Source of the DNA: Ferrovibrio sp.
GTDB lineage: Bacteria > Pseudomonadota > Alphaproteobacteria > Ferrovibrionales > Ferrovibrionaceae
Reading direction: 5' to 3'
Length of the DNA: 64,000 nucleotides
Assembly (NCBI RefSeq): GCF_025869515.1
Contig: NZ_JAOZVR010000010.1
Location: 34,243 to 98,242, forward strand
The notes beneath the pieces are model-generated. The model was not told where the DNA came from. It searched no databases and saw nothing but the letters and a program-made list of their open reading frames with translations. Each line of letters starts with the position of its first letter. Position 1 is the stretch's first letter. This document shows positions 1 through 7,454 of the stretch, piece after piece. A program made the position numbers and the translations under genes.

Positions 1-423
1 GTTGCCCAGGGCCGCGACGATGCCCATGGCCAGCACGAACAGCGGAAAGGCCATGATCGTGTCGGCGAGCCGGCCCACGGCGCGGTCGACCCAGCCACCG
101 AAAAAGCCGGCGGCGATGCCGGCCAGCGCGCCGATGGCGAAGGTCAGGATCACCGAGGCAAAAGCGATGCCGAGATCGAGCCGGGTCGCCACCAGCACGC
201 GGCTGAAAATATCGCGGCCGAGCGCATCGGTGCCGAACCAGTGCGCGGCAGATGGCGGCCTGAGCGTTGCCGCGCCATCGGTGGCGAGCGGATCGTACGG
301 CGCCAGCCAGGGCCCGAAGATGGCGCAGAACAGGATGAAACCGAACAGGCCGAAGGCAAACAGCGTGACCGGATTCTCGGTCAGCACATAGCGCACATGC
401 TTCAGCGTCGCGGTCGTCGTCAT
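1..423 (-). CDS. Peptide-type ABC transporter permease, DppC/OppC family (partial)
   Basis: This is the second inner-membrane permease of a dipeptide/oligopeptide-type ABC importer. The gene starts at an ATG at 423-421 and its 3' end lies outside the window, so only 141 codons are visible. They show a first membrane segment at about residues 17-38, then the family's typical stretch GTDALGRDIFSRVLVATR, which precedes the transmembrane domain in DppC proteins. The cytoplasmic EAA loop that contacts the ATPase is off the edge. Its start overlaps the stop of the upstream permease by four bases (ATGA), which implies translational coupling in one operon. Family assignment is firm; the substrate is unknown. 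Confidence 0.9.
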   Translation of the reverse strand, partial: MTTTATLKHVRYVLTENPVTLFAFGLFGFILFCAIFGPWLAPYDPLATDGAATLRPPSAAHWFGTDALGRDIFSRVLVATRLDLGIAFASVILTFAIGALAGIAAGFFGGWVDRAVGRLADTIMAFPLFVLAMGIVAALGN

Positions 424-1433
424 GACTCGAACCCCACGCGCGGATCGATCACGATGTAAAGCACGTCGATGGCCAGGTTGAGCATCACGTAAAGCAGCGC
501 CATGGTCAGCACGAAGCCCTGGATCGGTGCATAGTCGGATGCCACCAGCGCCTCAATGGCGAAAGTGCCGATGCCGGGCCAGGAGAAGACTTTCTCGACC
601 AGCACATTGGCGCCGAGCAGGAAGGAGAACACCATGCCCAGCGTGGTCACCACCGGCAGCATGGCGTTGCGGAAGGCATAGCCGTAGACGATCTTGCCCT
701 TGGGCAGGCCCGACGCGCGCGCGGTGCGGATGAAGTCGCTGCCCAGCACCTCCAGCATGGCGGCGCGGGTCATGCGCGCCAGCGGCGCCAGCGTGAAGAC
801 GGCAAGCGCGGTCACCGGCAGCAGCAGCTGCGCCAGCGCGGCGCGGAAGATTTCGAGATTGCCTTCGATCAGCGCATCGATGGTATAGAAGCCGGTCACG
901 GTCGTCGGCGCCGAATAGAAGATGTCGAGCCGCCCCAGTGGTGCCGGCGCCCAGCCGAGCCGGTAATACAGCACATAGACCAGCAGCAGTCCGGTGAAGA
1001 AGGCCGGCAGCGATACGCCCGCCGTGGTGACGACGCGGCACAGATGATCGATCCACGACCCCGGCCGCGTGGCCGCCAGCACGCCGAGTGGCACGGCGAT
1101 CAGCACCGAGACCAGCAGACCGTAGAGCGTGAGTTCCAGCGAGGCCGGCAGCCGGGTGCGGATTTCGGTCAGCACCGGCTGGCCGGTGGCGATCGAATTG
1201 CCCAGGTTGCCGGTGGCGAGATCCTTGATGTAGACGACGAACTGTTCCGGCAGGGTCTTGTCGAGGCCGAGGCTGCGGCGCACTTCCTCGATGGCCTGCG
1301 GTGTTGCCGCGGGCCCGGCGAAATAGGCGGCCGGGTCGCCGGGCAGGGCACGGGTGAGGACGAAGGTGACCACCAGCACGCCGATCACGCTGGGAATCGC
1401 GCTGACGATCCGCTTGCCGATCAGGGACAGCAT
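420..1433 (-). CDS. Peptide-type ABC transporter permease, DppB/OppB family
   Basis: This is the first permease subunit of the importer, 337 residues, the usual length for DppB. The N-terminus (MLSLIGKRIVSAIP, then a hydrophobic helix and TRALPGDPA) is classic for the family. Five further hydrophobic segments follow. The cytoplasmic coupling loop is seen as RTARASGLPKGKI followed by FRNAMLPVVT. The ATG at 1433 is preceded by GAAGG at a workable distance. It lies 29 bases downstream of the binding-protein gene and overlaps the next permease by four bases. The ATPase genes are not in the window and probably follow beyond the left edge. Confidence 0.95.
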   Translation of the reverse strand: MLSLIGKRIVSAIPSVIGVLVVTFVLTRALPGDPAAYFAGPAATPQAIEEVRRSLGLDKTLPEQFVVYIKDLATGNLGNSIATGQPVLTEIRTRLPASLELTLYGLLVSVLIAVPLGVLAATRPGSWIDHLCRVVTTAGVSLPAFFTGLLLVYVLYYRLGWAPAPLGRLDIFYSAPTTVTGFYTIDALIEGNLEIFRAALAQLLLPVTALAVFTLAPLARMTRAAMLEVLGSDFIRTARASGLPKGKIVYGYAFRNAMLPVVTTLGMVFSFLLGANVLVEKVFSWPGIGTFAIEALVASDYAPIQGFVLTMALLYVMLNLAIDVLYIVIDPRVGFES

Positions 1434-1462
1434 GGCCGGCCTTCGTCCGTTCCCGCTTACGC

Positions 1463-3106
1463 TTACTTCTTCTCGATCTGGCGGAAATCGAGCTGGCGGT
1501 GGAACCAGTAGGTATAGCCCTTGATGTTCTTCTGCATGCCGACATCGAGAATCTGCTGATACAGCGGGATGCGCGGCGCCTCGTCCATCGCCAGCTTGAT
1601 GAAGCCCATCACCTCGTTCTTGTACTTGGCCGGATCGGCCTCGTAGCGCGCGGCGTCGATCAGCGCGTCCATCTTCGGATTCTGGTAGGCCATGGTGTTG
1701 AACACCGCATTCTGGCCGTGATAGCCCCAGAAGAAGAAATAATCCGGGAAGTTCAGCCAGCCGCCGAAGCTGGCGATATGGATCGGGCGGTTTTTCTGCA
1801 GCATGGCGTTGCGGAAATTGGCGCCCGGAATCTTCTCGATGGTGGCCTTGATGCCGATCTTGCCGAGCGCCTCCTGCAGCAGCACGGCTTCCGGCTCCGA
1901 CGCGGTGGCATCGCCCAGGTCGATCGAGATGGTGGTCTCGAAGCCGTCCGGATAGCCGGCCTCGGTCAGCAGCTGCTTGGCCTTGGCCAGATCGGTCTTG
2001 TAGGGGAAGGGCTGCGGCCAGCTGGCATCCTTGGGCGCATCGCCCGGTCCCATCGCCATCGGAATGCCGCGGCCGTAGACCGCCGACTTGTAGATCTGCT
2101 CATAGGGCACGGCATGGGCCACCGCCTGACGCACCTTGGCATTGTCGAAGGGCTTCTGGGTGGTGACCAGGCCGATGTATTTCAGCGAATTCTCGATCGG
2201 CACGCCGACCACGATGTATTTGCCGGTGCCTTTCTCGGCGACGATCTCGGCCGAATCCTTCTGCGGCATGTCGACCGAGATATCGGCATCGCCACGTTCC
2301 ATCAGGGCGCGGCGGTTGCCCGGCGAAGGCACCTCGCGGATGATCACGCGCTTGATCTTGGGCAGCGGACCGCTCTTCCAGTCGTCGTTGCGGTTGAAGG
2401 TGATTTCCTGGCCCGGCGACCATTTGTCCAGCTTGAAGGCACCGCCGGCGGCGGAGTTGGTCTTCATCCACTCCATCGCCCAGGGGTCCTTGTCGGTGGC
2501 ATGCTGCCTGGCCAGCTTGGAATTGAAGATCGCCGGCACCACCACCGCCATATCGGGCAGCGACAGCTTGTCCTGCTTGGGCAGGTCGACGCGGAAGGTG
2601 TAATCGTCCACCACCACGAACTGTTCGGGTTTCTCCAGGCTGCCGGCCTTCATCTGGAAGGTCGGGAAGCCGCCGACGCTGACGGCGCGGTCATACGACC
2701 ATTTCACATCGGCCGCGGTGACCGGCGCGCCATCGTGGAATTTGGCATCCTTGCGCAGTTTGAAGGTGACCGACTTGCCGTCCGGCGCCATCGCGTAGCT
2801 CTCGGCCAGTTCCGGCACGATCTTGCTGTAGTCGTAAGACTGCGTGCCGTCGGGCAGCGTCTTGATGCCGAAAGTCACCAGGCGGTCGTACATGTTCCAG
2901 GCCGCCACATAAGAGCGGAAGCTGGTGCCGACGCCATGGATATCCATGCTGTTGGGGCCGTTCTCCACCAGCACCACCAGGGTTTCCTGGCGCGACTGTG
3001 CGAAGGCCGGAGTGCCGGCGAGTGCGACTGCCGCAAGAATGGCCGACGACGCGAACAGGAAGACACGCCGATGGATGGGCAGGCGGTACATGGACAATAG
3101 CGACAT
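1463..3106 (-). CDS. ABC transporter substrate-binding protein, SBP_bac_5 family
   Basis: This is the periplasmic solute-binding protein of the importer, 547 residues. A Sec-type signal peptide is clear: a basic stretch (PIHRRVF), a hydrophobic core and an AFA cleavage site near residue 36. Mature-protein hallmarks of family 5 include the N-terminal NMYDRLVTF region and the VKFKLRKDAKFHDGAPVTAADVKWS-like block, seen here as TFKLRKDAKFHDGAPV. The ATG at 3106 was chosen because it gives the complete signal peptide; an ATG 57 bases upstream would add a poorly placed tail. Substrates of this family range from peptides to nickel, opines and sugars. The divergent allophanate hydrolase hints at a nitrogen compound, but that is inference. 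Confidence 0.93.
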   Translation of the reverse strand: MSLLSMYRLPIHRRVFLFASSAILAAVALAGTPAFAQSRQETLVVLVENGPNSMDIHGVGTSFRSYVAAWNMYDRLVTFGIKTLPDGTQSYDYSKIVPELAESYAMAPDGKSVTFKLRKDAKFHDGAPVTAADVKWSYDRAVSVGGFPTFQMKAGSLEKPEQFVVVDDYTFRVDLPKQDKLSLPDMAVVVPAIFNSKLARQHATDKDPWAMEWMKTNSAAGGAFKLDKWSPGQEITFNRNDDWKSGPLPKIKRVIIREVPSPGNRRALMERGDADISVDMPQKDSAEIVAEKGTGKYIVVGVPIENSLKYIGLVTTQKPFDNAKVRQAVAHAVPYEQIYKSAVYGRGIPMAMGPGDAPKDASWPQPFPYKTDLAKAKQLLTEAGYPDGFETTISIDLGDATASEPEAVLLQEALGKIGIKATIEKIPGANFRNAMLQKNRPIHIASFGGWLNFPDYFFFWGYHGQNAVFNTMAYQNPKMDALIDAARYEADPAKYKNEVMGFIKLAMDEAPRIPLYQQILDVGMQKNIKGYTYWFHRQLDFRQIEKK

Positions 3107-3134
3107 GGTTGGAGCCCCCGGGCTGCGTTGTGCT

Positions 3135-3145
3135 TTGCATACACG
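3135..3145 (+). repeat. Direct repeat TTGCATACACG, copy 1
   Basis: This copy lies 29 bases upstream of the binding-protein start codon and is identical to 3384-3394. It shares the half-site TTGCAT with the palindrome at 3285-3296. Confidence 0.45.
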
Positions 3146-3284
3146 GTGCAACGCGCGTGCCATGCCTCTGCGGCGGGCCGGCCGCTTCGGGTAATCGTCT
3201 GATCGGGCTGCGGGAATCCTCCGTTTGAGGAATTTTCGCCGGCCGGGTGCTTGATTGGCGTCGCCCGAAATATGACTAAATTAT

Positions 3285-3296
3285 ATGCAATTGCAT
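3285..3296. promoter_or_regulatory. Perfect palindrome ATGCAATTGCAT, candidate operator
   Basis: This 12-base self-complementary sequence sits in the AT-rich centre of the divergent promoter region. Its half-site TTGCAT recurs in the flanking direct repeats. The regulator is unknown. Confidence 0.45.
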
Positions 3297-3383
3297 TCGG
3301 GCGCGATTAAATTTACGACACGGATATTCTGTAATAAGTGATATTTTCTAGTATCTTAGTCGAATAATCCGGCGGTATGGTGA

Positions 3384-3394
3384 TTGCATACACG
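3384..3394 (+). repeat. Direct repeat TTGCATACACG, copy 2
   Basis: This second exact copy of the 11-base motif lies 47 bases upstream of the allophanate hydrolase start codon, a normal position for a regulator site near a promoter. Confidence 0.45.
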
Positions 3395-3441
3395 TTAGAG
3401 AAGGCCCGCCCAAAACGGCTGCGGGCACAAGGATATGACGC

Positions 3442-5289
3442 ATGACTGTTGCCTCCGTTGCCGTCCAGGCTGCCGCCATTGGCCCGCTCGATCTGACCAC
3501 GCTGGGCGAGGCCTATCGCCACGGCCGGCGCAAACCCTCCGCCGTGATCGCCGCGATCTACGATGCCATCGCCGCCAGTGGCGAGGACGGCGTGTGGATC
3601 GTGCTCAACCCGCGCGACGCGGCCTTGCAGCGTGCCGCCGAGCTGGAGCGCGATGGCGTCAGCGATGCGCTGCCGCTGTGGGGCGTGCCCTTTGCGGTGA
3701 AGGACAATATCGATGTCGCCGGTTTGCCGACGACGGCGGCCTGCCCGGCTTTCTCTTATCTGCCGACGCAGACGGCCTTTGCCGTGCAGAAGCTGCTGGC
3801 GGCTGGCGCCATCCTGATCGGCAAGACCAATCTGGATCAGTTCGCCACCGGCCTGGTCGGCGTGCGCTCGCCCTATGGCGTGGCGCGCAATCCCTTCGAT
3901 GCCGCCTATATCCCGGGCGGCTCCAGCTCCGGCTCGGCCGTGGCGGTCTCCAGTGGCCTGGTCAGCTTTGCGCTCGGCACCGATACCGCCGGCTCGGGTC
4001 GCGTGCCGGCCGGCTTCAACAATATCGTGGGCCTGAAGCCCAGCGTCGGCCTGCTCAGCGGCAGCGGCATGGTGCCGGCCTGCCGCAGCATCGACTGCAT
4101 TTCGGTCTTCGCGCTCACCGTGCCCGACAGCATGGCGGTGCTGGAGGCCGCCGCCGGGCTCGACACCGGCGATGGCTACAGCCGCGCCGCGCCCGCCGGC
4201 TGGCGCAGCGTGGTGCCGGCAAAACCGTCGGCCTTCCGCTTCGGCCTGCCGCAAAAAGCGCAGCGCAAGTTCTTCGGCAATGCGGAAGCCGAGAAGCTGT
4301 TCGATGCCGCCATTGCAAAGCTGCAGGCCATGGGCGGCACGTCGGTCGAGATCGATTACGCGCCCTTTGCCGAGGCCGCCGGTTTCCTCTACCAGCCGGC
4401 CGGCACGGCGGAACGCACGGCGGCCACGGCCGACTTCATGGCCGGCCATGCCGGAGCCATGCATCCGGTGACGCGCGCCATCGTGGAGAAGGGACTGGGG
4501 GCCAGCGGCGCCGATGTGTATCGCATGCAGTATCGCCTGCAGGCCCTGCGCCAGCAGACCGCCAAAGTCTGGGATGATCTCGACTGCATGGTGGTGCCGA
4601 CCAGCGGCACGATCTACCGCATCGACGAGGTTGCGGCCGATCCGATTGCGCTCAACAGCAATCTCGGCACCTACACCAATTTCGTGAACTACTTCGATCT
4701 CGCAGCATTGGCGGTGCCGAACGGTTTCCAGCCCAACGGGCTGCCGGCCGGTATCACCCTGATCGCGCCGCGTTTTCATGAAAGTGTTCTTGCTGCCATC
4801 GGACATGCCTTCCACCAGCAGAGCGGGCTGACGCTCGGCGCCACCGGTTTTGCGCAGCCGGCGGCGAAACCGGCCGCGGCGGCGCCGTCCTGGCCCTGGA
4901 TCACGGTTGCGGTCTTCGGTGCGCATATGTCGGGCGAGCCGCTCAATCCGCAGCTGCTGGCGCTCGGCGGGCGACTGATCGGGCCCTGCCGCACCGCGCC
5001 GGATTACCGGCTCTATCGCCTGCGCGAGAAAAACATGCTGCGCCCCGGCCTGGTGCGGATCGGCGCCGGCGCCGGCGTTGCCATCGGCTGCGAGCTCTGG
5101 TCCCTGCCGCCGGCCGGTTTCGGCGTGATGACGGCGGCGATCCCGGGCCCGCTCGGCATCGGCAGCGTCACCCTGGAGGATGGCAGCAGCGTGAAGGGAT
5201 TCCTCTGCGAGGCCATCGCCGTCGGCGATGCCGAAGATATTTCGGCCTATGGCGACTGGCGCGCCTATCGCCGCGCCGTTGCAGCCTAG
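3442..5289 (+). CDS. atzF: Allophanate hydrolase
   Basis: This enzyme splits allophanate (urea-1-carboxylate) into ammonia and carbon dioxide, the last step of urea-amidolyase and cyanuric-acid type nitrogen pathways. It has 615 residues, right for AtzF. The N-terminal amidase-signature domain shows the Ser-cisSer-Lys triad: K87 in AVKDNID, S161 in GGSSSGS and S185 in DTAGSGRVPA, with the 24-residue Ser-Ser spacing usual for the fold. The C-terminal 150 or so residues, starting near WPWITVAVFGAHMSGEPLN, match the extra allophanate hydrolase domain. AAGGA at 3429-3433 sets the start. No urea carboxylase gene is next to it, which is unusual. Confidence 0.93.
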   Translation: MTVASVAVQAAAIGPLDLTTLGEAYRHGRRKPSAVIAAIYDAIAASGEDGVWIVLNPRDAALQRAAELERDGVSDALPLWGVPFAVKDNIDVAGLPTTAACPAFSYLPTQTAFAVQKLLAAGAILIGKTNLDQFATGLVGVRSPYGVARNPFDAAYIPGGSSSGSAVAVSSGLVSFALGTDTAGSGRVPAGFNNIVGLKPSVGLLSGSGMVPACRSIDCISVFALTVPDSMAVLEAAAGLDTGDGYSRAAPAGWRSVVPAKPSAFRFGLPQKAQRKFFGNAEAEKLFDAAIAKLQAMGGTSVEIDYAPFAEAAGFLYQPAGTAERTAATADFMAGHAGAMHPVTRAIVEKGLGASGADVYRMQYRLQALRQQTAKVWDDLDCMVVPTSGTIYRIDEVAADPIALNSNLGTYTNFVNYFDLAALAVPNGFQPNGLPAGITLIAPRFHESVLAAIGHAFHQQSGLTLGATGFAQPAAKPAAAAPSWPWITVAVFGAHMSGEPLNPQLLALGGRLIGPCRTAPDYRLYRLREKNMLRPGLVRIGAGAGVAIGCELWSLPPAGFGVMTAAIPGPLGIGSVTLEDGSSVKGFLCEAIAVGDAEDISAYGDWRAYRRAVAA

Positions 5290-5318
5290 CTTGGGCAGCC
5301 TAGCTTGGGCAGCCTAGG
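5281..5318 (+). repeat. 14-base tandem repeat over the atzF stop codon
   Basis: The unit GCAGCCTAGCTTGG occurs twice in a row (5281-5294, 5295-5308) and begins a third copy (GCAGCCTAGG, 5309-5318). The first copy contains the last Ala codons and the TAG stop of atzF, so a slippage duplication has copied the end of the gene. Confidence 0.7.
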
Positions 5319-5400
5319 CCGGGCGGCCTGCGGCGCCGCTGATCCGGCCACGGCCCAGTTTATGCCTGCCTCGCTGCTGGGCAGCGGCCGGTGCCGTCGC

Positions 5401-5428
5401 CCGCCTCTTGGGCAGAGAGGCGGATTTT
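5401..5428 (+). terminator. Probable Rho-independent terminator after atzF
   Basis: An 8-base-pair stem (CCGCCTCT at 5401-5408 with AGAGGCGG at 5416-5423) with a 7-base loop is followed by ATTTT. The T run is short, so efficiency may be modest. Confidence 0.55.
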
Positions 5429-5463
5429 CCCGTCCAAACCGCCCGGAATCCCCCTGAAACGGC

Positions 5464-5478
5464 TGGCATGAAATCTGC
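5464..5478 (+). promoter_or_regulatory. Candidate sigma-54 promoter
   Basis: TGGCATGAAATCTGC matches the -24/-12 consensus TGGCACG-N4-TTGC at nine of the eleven fixed positions, with the obligatory GG (5465-5466) and GC (5477-5478) exactly ten bases apart. Transcription would start at about 5489. The next thing downstream is a strong terminator at 5576-5616, not a gene. Confidence 0.5.
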
Positions 5479-5488
5479 TTCGTAAGGA

Positions 5489-5616
5489 CAAGCATCCGGT
5501 GCCGAGGCGCATCGGGCTGCGAGTACCCCGGCTGCTGGACTCAGGTTCGGCCCCGGGTGGCGAGACGGACACTTCACGCCGGCTGCGGGCACTTCCCGCT
5601 AGCCGGCGTTTTTTTT
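5489..5616 (+). ncRNA. Candidate small RNA between a sigma-54-like promoter and a strong terminator
   Basis: About 125 bases lie between the predicted start of the sigma-54-like promoter at 5464-5478 and the end of the terminator at 5576-5616. No convincing coding sequence is present. The interval has internal complementarity, for example ACCC in GAGTACCCCGG with GGGT in CCCCGGGTGG, as expected for a structured RNA. It does not resemble SRP RNA, tmRNA or RNase P RNA, and no 6S signature was recognised. It could instead be a leader or attenuator for the glutathione S-transferase gene at 5741. No known family is claimed. Confidence 0.35.
5576..5616 (+). terminator. Strong Rho-independent terminator
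   Basis: A 14-base-pair GC-rich stem (5576-5589 with 5595-5609, one bulged base) closes a CACTT loop and runs into eight Ts (5609-5616). No gene ends in the 280 bases upstream, and atzF has its own terminator at 5401-5428. Confidence 0.85.
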
Positions 5617-5740
5617 GCACCCGGCCCGGACCGGCGCCCGCTTCACGGGATTGTCGTGATTGTCCGCATGGCGCGCCCGCCGCACCACGGCTAGGCTGTA
5701 TGCGAATCAACAAGCAACACCGTCTGGGGAAGACCGTCCG

Positions 5741-6349
5741 ATGAAACTCTATTTCTCGCCGACCTCGCCGTATGTCCGCAAGGTCACCGTCCTCGCATTG
5801 GAAACCGGCCTCGATGCTCGGATCGAGCGGCTGCCGAGCCCGACCACGCCGATCGACCAGAATGCCGAGGTCGCCAGGGCCAATCCGGTCGCCAAGGTGC
5901 CGACGCTGGTCACCGATGACGGCCTGCATCTCTTCGACAGCCGGGTGATCTGCGAATATCTCGACACCCTGCATGACAGGGCGAAATTCTTTCCCGCCGC
6001 CGGCGCGGCGCGCTGGACCGCCCTGCGCCAGCAGGCGCTCGGCGACGGTCTGCTCGATGCCGCCCTGCTGGCACGTTACGAAGGTTTCCTGCGTCCGGAA
6101 GACAAGCGCTGGCCGGCCTGGGCCGAGGGTCAGATGAAAAAGGTGCATGGCGCGCTGGCCGACATCGAGACGCTGGCCGACAGCCTGGGCGAGCGTGTCG
6201 ATATCGGCACCGTCACGCTGGCCTGCGCGCTCGGCTATATGGATTTCCGCTATGCCGGCATCGAATGGCGCAAGCAGTATCCGAAGGCGGCCGCCTTCGC
6301 CGACCGCATGTTCGCGCGGCCGTCCTTCAAGGCCACGGTGCCGGCCTGA
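5741..6349 (+). CDS. Glutathione S-transferase family protein
   Basis: This cytosolic thiol transferase has 202 residues, normal for the family. The thioredoxin-like N-terminal domain opens with MKLYFSPTSPYVRKV, the glutathione-site Ser/Tyr region, and continues with NPVAKVPTLVTDDG (the cis-proline segment) and LFDSRVICEYLD (the Glu-Ser/Asp-Ser glutathione contact). The all-helical C-terminal domain follows from about residue 85. The ATG at 5741 was chosen because GGGGAAGA precedes it and the family N-terminus begins there. Its substrate is not predictable. The next gene follows closely on the same strand. Confidence 0.9.
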   Translation: MKLYFSPTSPYVRKVTVLALETGLDARIERLPSPTTPIDQNAEVARANPVAKVPTLVTDDGLHLFDSRVICEYLDTLHDRAKFFPAAGAARWTALRQQALGDGLLDAALLARYEGFLRPEDKRWPAWAEGQMKKVHGALADIETLADSLGERVDIGTVTLACALGYMDFRYAGIEWRKQYPKAAAFADRMFARPSFKATVPA

Positions 6350-6385
6350 TGCCGGCAGCCGCCGCAATCGTGCCGGCCTGATGCC
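6338..6385 (+). repeat. 16-base direct repeat between GST and PAS genes
   Basis: GTGCCGGCCTGATGCC occurs at 6338-6353, across the GST stop codon, and again at 6370-6385, ending just before the next ATG. This is a short local duplication with no known role. Confidence 0.7.
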
Positions 6386-6934
6386 ATGAACGATGCGGCG
6401 CTCTCCCGGCCATGGCTGCAGGACCGCCGCATCGTGCATCTGCTCGAAGTCTGGCGCTCGGCCCGGCTGGCGCCGGGTCTGCTGCCGCCGCGCACTGCCA
6501 TCGATCCGGTCGCGCTCGGCGCCGATCTGCTGCCCTATGTGGCGCTGGTGGACGCCACCCATGGCGGCACGCGGTTCCGCTTCCGCCTGGTCGGCACCGG
6601 GCTGGTTGAGCATGCCGGGCTTGATCTCAGCGGCCACTATATCGAAGAGCTCAATAACAACCGCGACTATGTCGACTACATCAACGGCCTGTACCGCCAG
6701 ACGGTGGCGGCGCGCCTGCCGGTCTATTCCGAGACACGCTATCGCGCGCCCAGCGGCCGCGTCGGGCTGACGCGCCGGCTGACCTGCCCGCTCACCACCG
6801 ACGGCAGCACGGTGAACATGTTCGTCGCCACGCAGGTCTTCGAAACCGGTGACGGCGACGGCGACGCACCGACCTACACCTATGCCGCCAGCTTCGTGCC
6901 AGGCATCACCAAAGTGCTGGCGGATTCGGACTAG
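6386..6934 (+). CDS. PAS_5 domain protein (DUF1457 type)
   Basis: A 182-residue cytosolic protein whose whole length fits the PAS_5 family, common in alphaproteobacteria. Seen here are the opening LEVWRSARLAPGLLPPRTAIDP, the fold core RFRFRLVGTGLVEHAGLDLSG and YRQTVAARLPVYSETRYRAPSG, typical of the family. There is no output domain, so it is either a free-standing sensor or a partner of another protein. The ligand is unknown. It follows the GST gene by 36 bases and may be co-transcribed with it. Confidence 0.8.
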   Translation: MNDAALSRPWLQDRRIVHLLEVWRSARLAPGLLPPRTAIDPVALGADLLPYVALVDATHGGTRFRFRLVGTGLVEHAGLDLSGHYIEELNNNRDYVDYINGLYRQTVAARLPVYSETRYRAPSGRVGLTRRLTCPLTTDGSTVNMFVATQVFETGDGDGDAPTYTYAASFVPGITKVLADSD

Positions 6935-6947
6935 GCGGCCCGCGCGC

Positions 6948-7343
6948 TTATGCCGCCGCGTCGGTGGCGTACTGCGCGAGGCCGTGACCCATCGACCAGT
7001 TCTCGGGCAGCGTCTCGACCAGGTTGATGAAGACGTCCTCCGGGCGCAGGCCGGGATTGACGGTGAGCTTTTCGGTGATGCGGCGATACAGCGCCTTTTT
7101 CTGCGCGCTGCTGCGCGTGTTGCTGACGGTCAGCTGGATGACGACGAGATCGTCGCTGCGCGCGACGCCGAGATAGGTGGGACTGCACCAGAAATCGGCC
7201 GCGTCATGCTCGGTCACCAGCATGAAGTAATCGTCGTCCGGCACAGTGAAGGTCTCGCGCATCGCGGCGTAGAGGCCGTCGAGAATGGCCTGGCGGTAGG
7301 CGGCGGGCTTGCCCCGGCGCAGCGAGACACGGGTGAGTGGCAT
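6948..7343 (-). CDS. Tautomerase family protein
   Basis: A 131-residue member of the tautomerase superfamily. Translation starts MPLTRVSLRRGK, so removal of Met leaves the N-terminal proline that acts as catalytic base in this superfamily. The start at 7343 is supported by AGGAGG eight to nine bases upstream, and the alternative in-frame ATG further upstream would bury the proline. The sequence pattern (TVPDDDYFMLVTEHD, PTYLGVARSDDLVVIQLTVS, ENWSMGHGLAQYA) fits the longer Tautomerase_2 type. It is divergent from a LysR regulator that probably controls it. The substrate is unknown. Confidence 0.88.
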   Translation of the reverse strand: MPLTRVSLRRGKPAAYRQAILDGLYAAMRETFTVPDDDYFMLVTEHDAADFWCSPTYLGVARSDDLVVIQLTVSNTRSSAQKKALYRRITEKLTVNPGLRPEDVFINLVETLPENWSMGHGLAQYATDAAA

Positions 7344-7414
7344 GAGGTGATCCTCCTGATTGAACCAATGACCGGGAGGGTAGCGCGGCATTGACCATTA
7401 AAAAATCATATGGA

Positions 7415-7430
7415 ATCATATTTCAATGAT
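7415..7430. promoter_or_regulatory. Inverted repeat ATCAT-N6-ATGAT, candidate LysR operator
   Basis: The AT-rich 111-base gap between the divergent tautomerase and LysR genes contains ATCATATTTCAATGAT, with a further ATCATATGG half-site at 7405-7413 and AATGATT again at 7441-7447. LysR regulators usually bind such interrupted dyads between themselves and their target. Confidence 0.45.
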
Positions 7431-7454
7431 TTCCATTTACAATGATTGGCCAGC

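Larger units (their letters stand above)
3107..3441. promoter_or_regulatory. Divergent intergenic region with an AT-rich core and repeated motifs
   Basis: This 335-base gap separates the importer operon (leftward) from the allophanate hydrolase gene (rightward) and must hold promoters for both. The core at about 3265-3385 is much more AT-rich than its surroundings. It carries a perfect 12-base palindrome, ATGCAATTGCAT, at 3285-3296. An 11-base direct repeat, TTGCATACACG, flanks the region at 3135-3145 and 3384-3394, and it shares TTGCAT with the palindrome. The layout suggests sites for one regulator controlling both directions. No regulator gene is adjacent. No coding sequence was seen in the gap. 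Confidence 0.5.

Noticed and set aside
3313..4926. 537-residue open frame opposite atzF
   Set aside because: It lies antisense to an intact enzyme with all catalytic residues. Its composition (Gly, Arg, His, Ala) is what GC-rich reverse frames produce, and no family motif is visible.
5540..5570. tRNA-like segment (GGTTCG near a CCCCGGG stretch)
   Set aside because: No acceptor stem, no anticodon arm and no 3' end could be built around it.
5286..5592. Short leftward open frames after atzF
   Set aside because: They run through the terminators and the small RNA candidate; there is no ribosome site and no similarity to a family.
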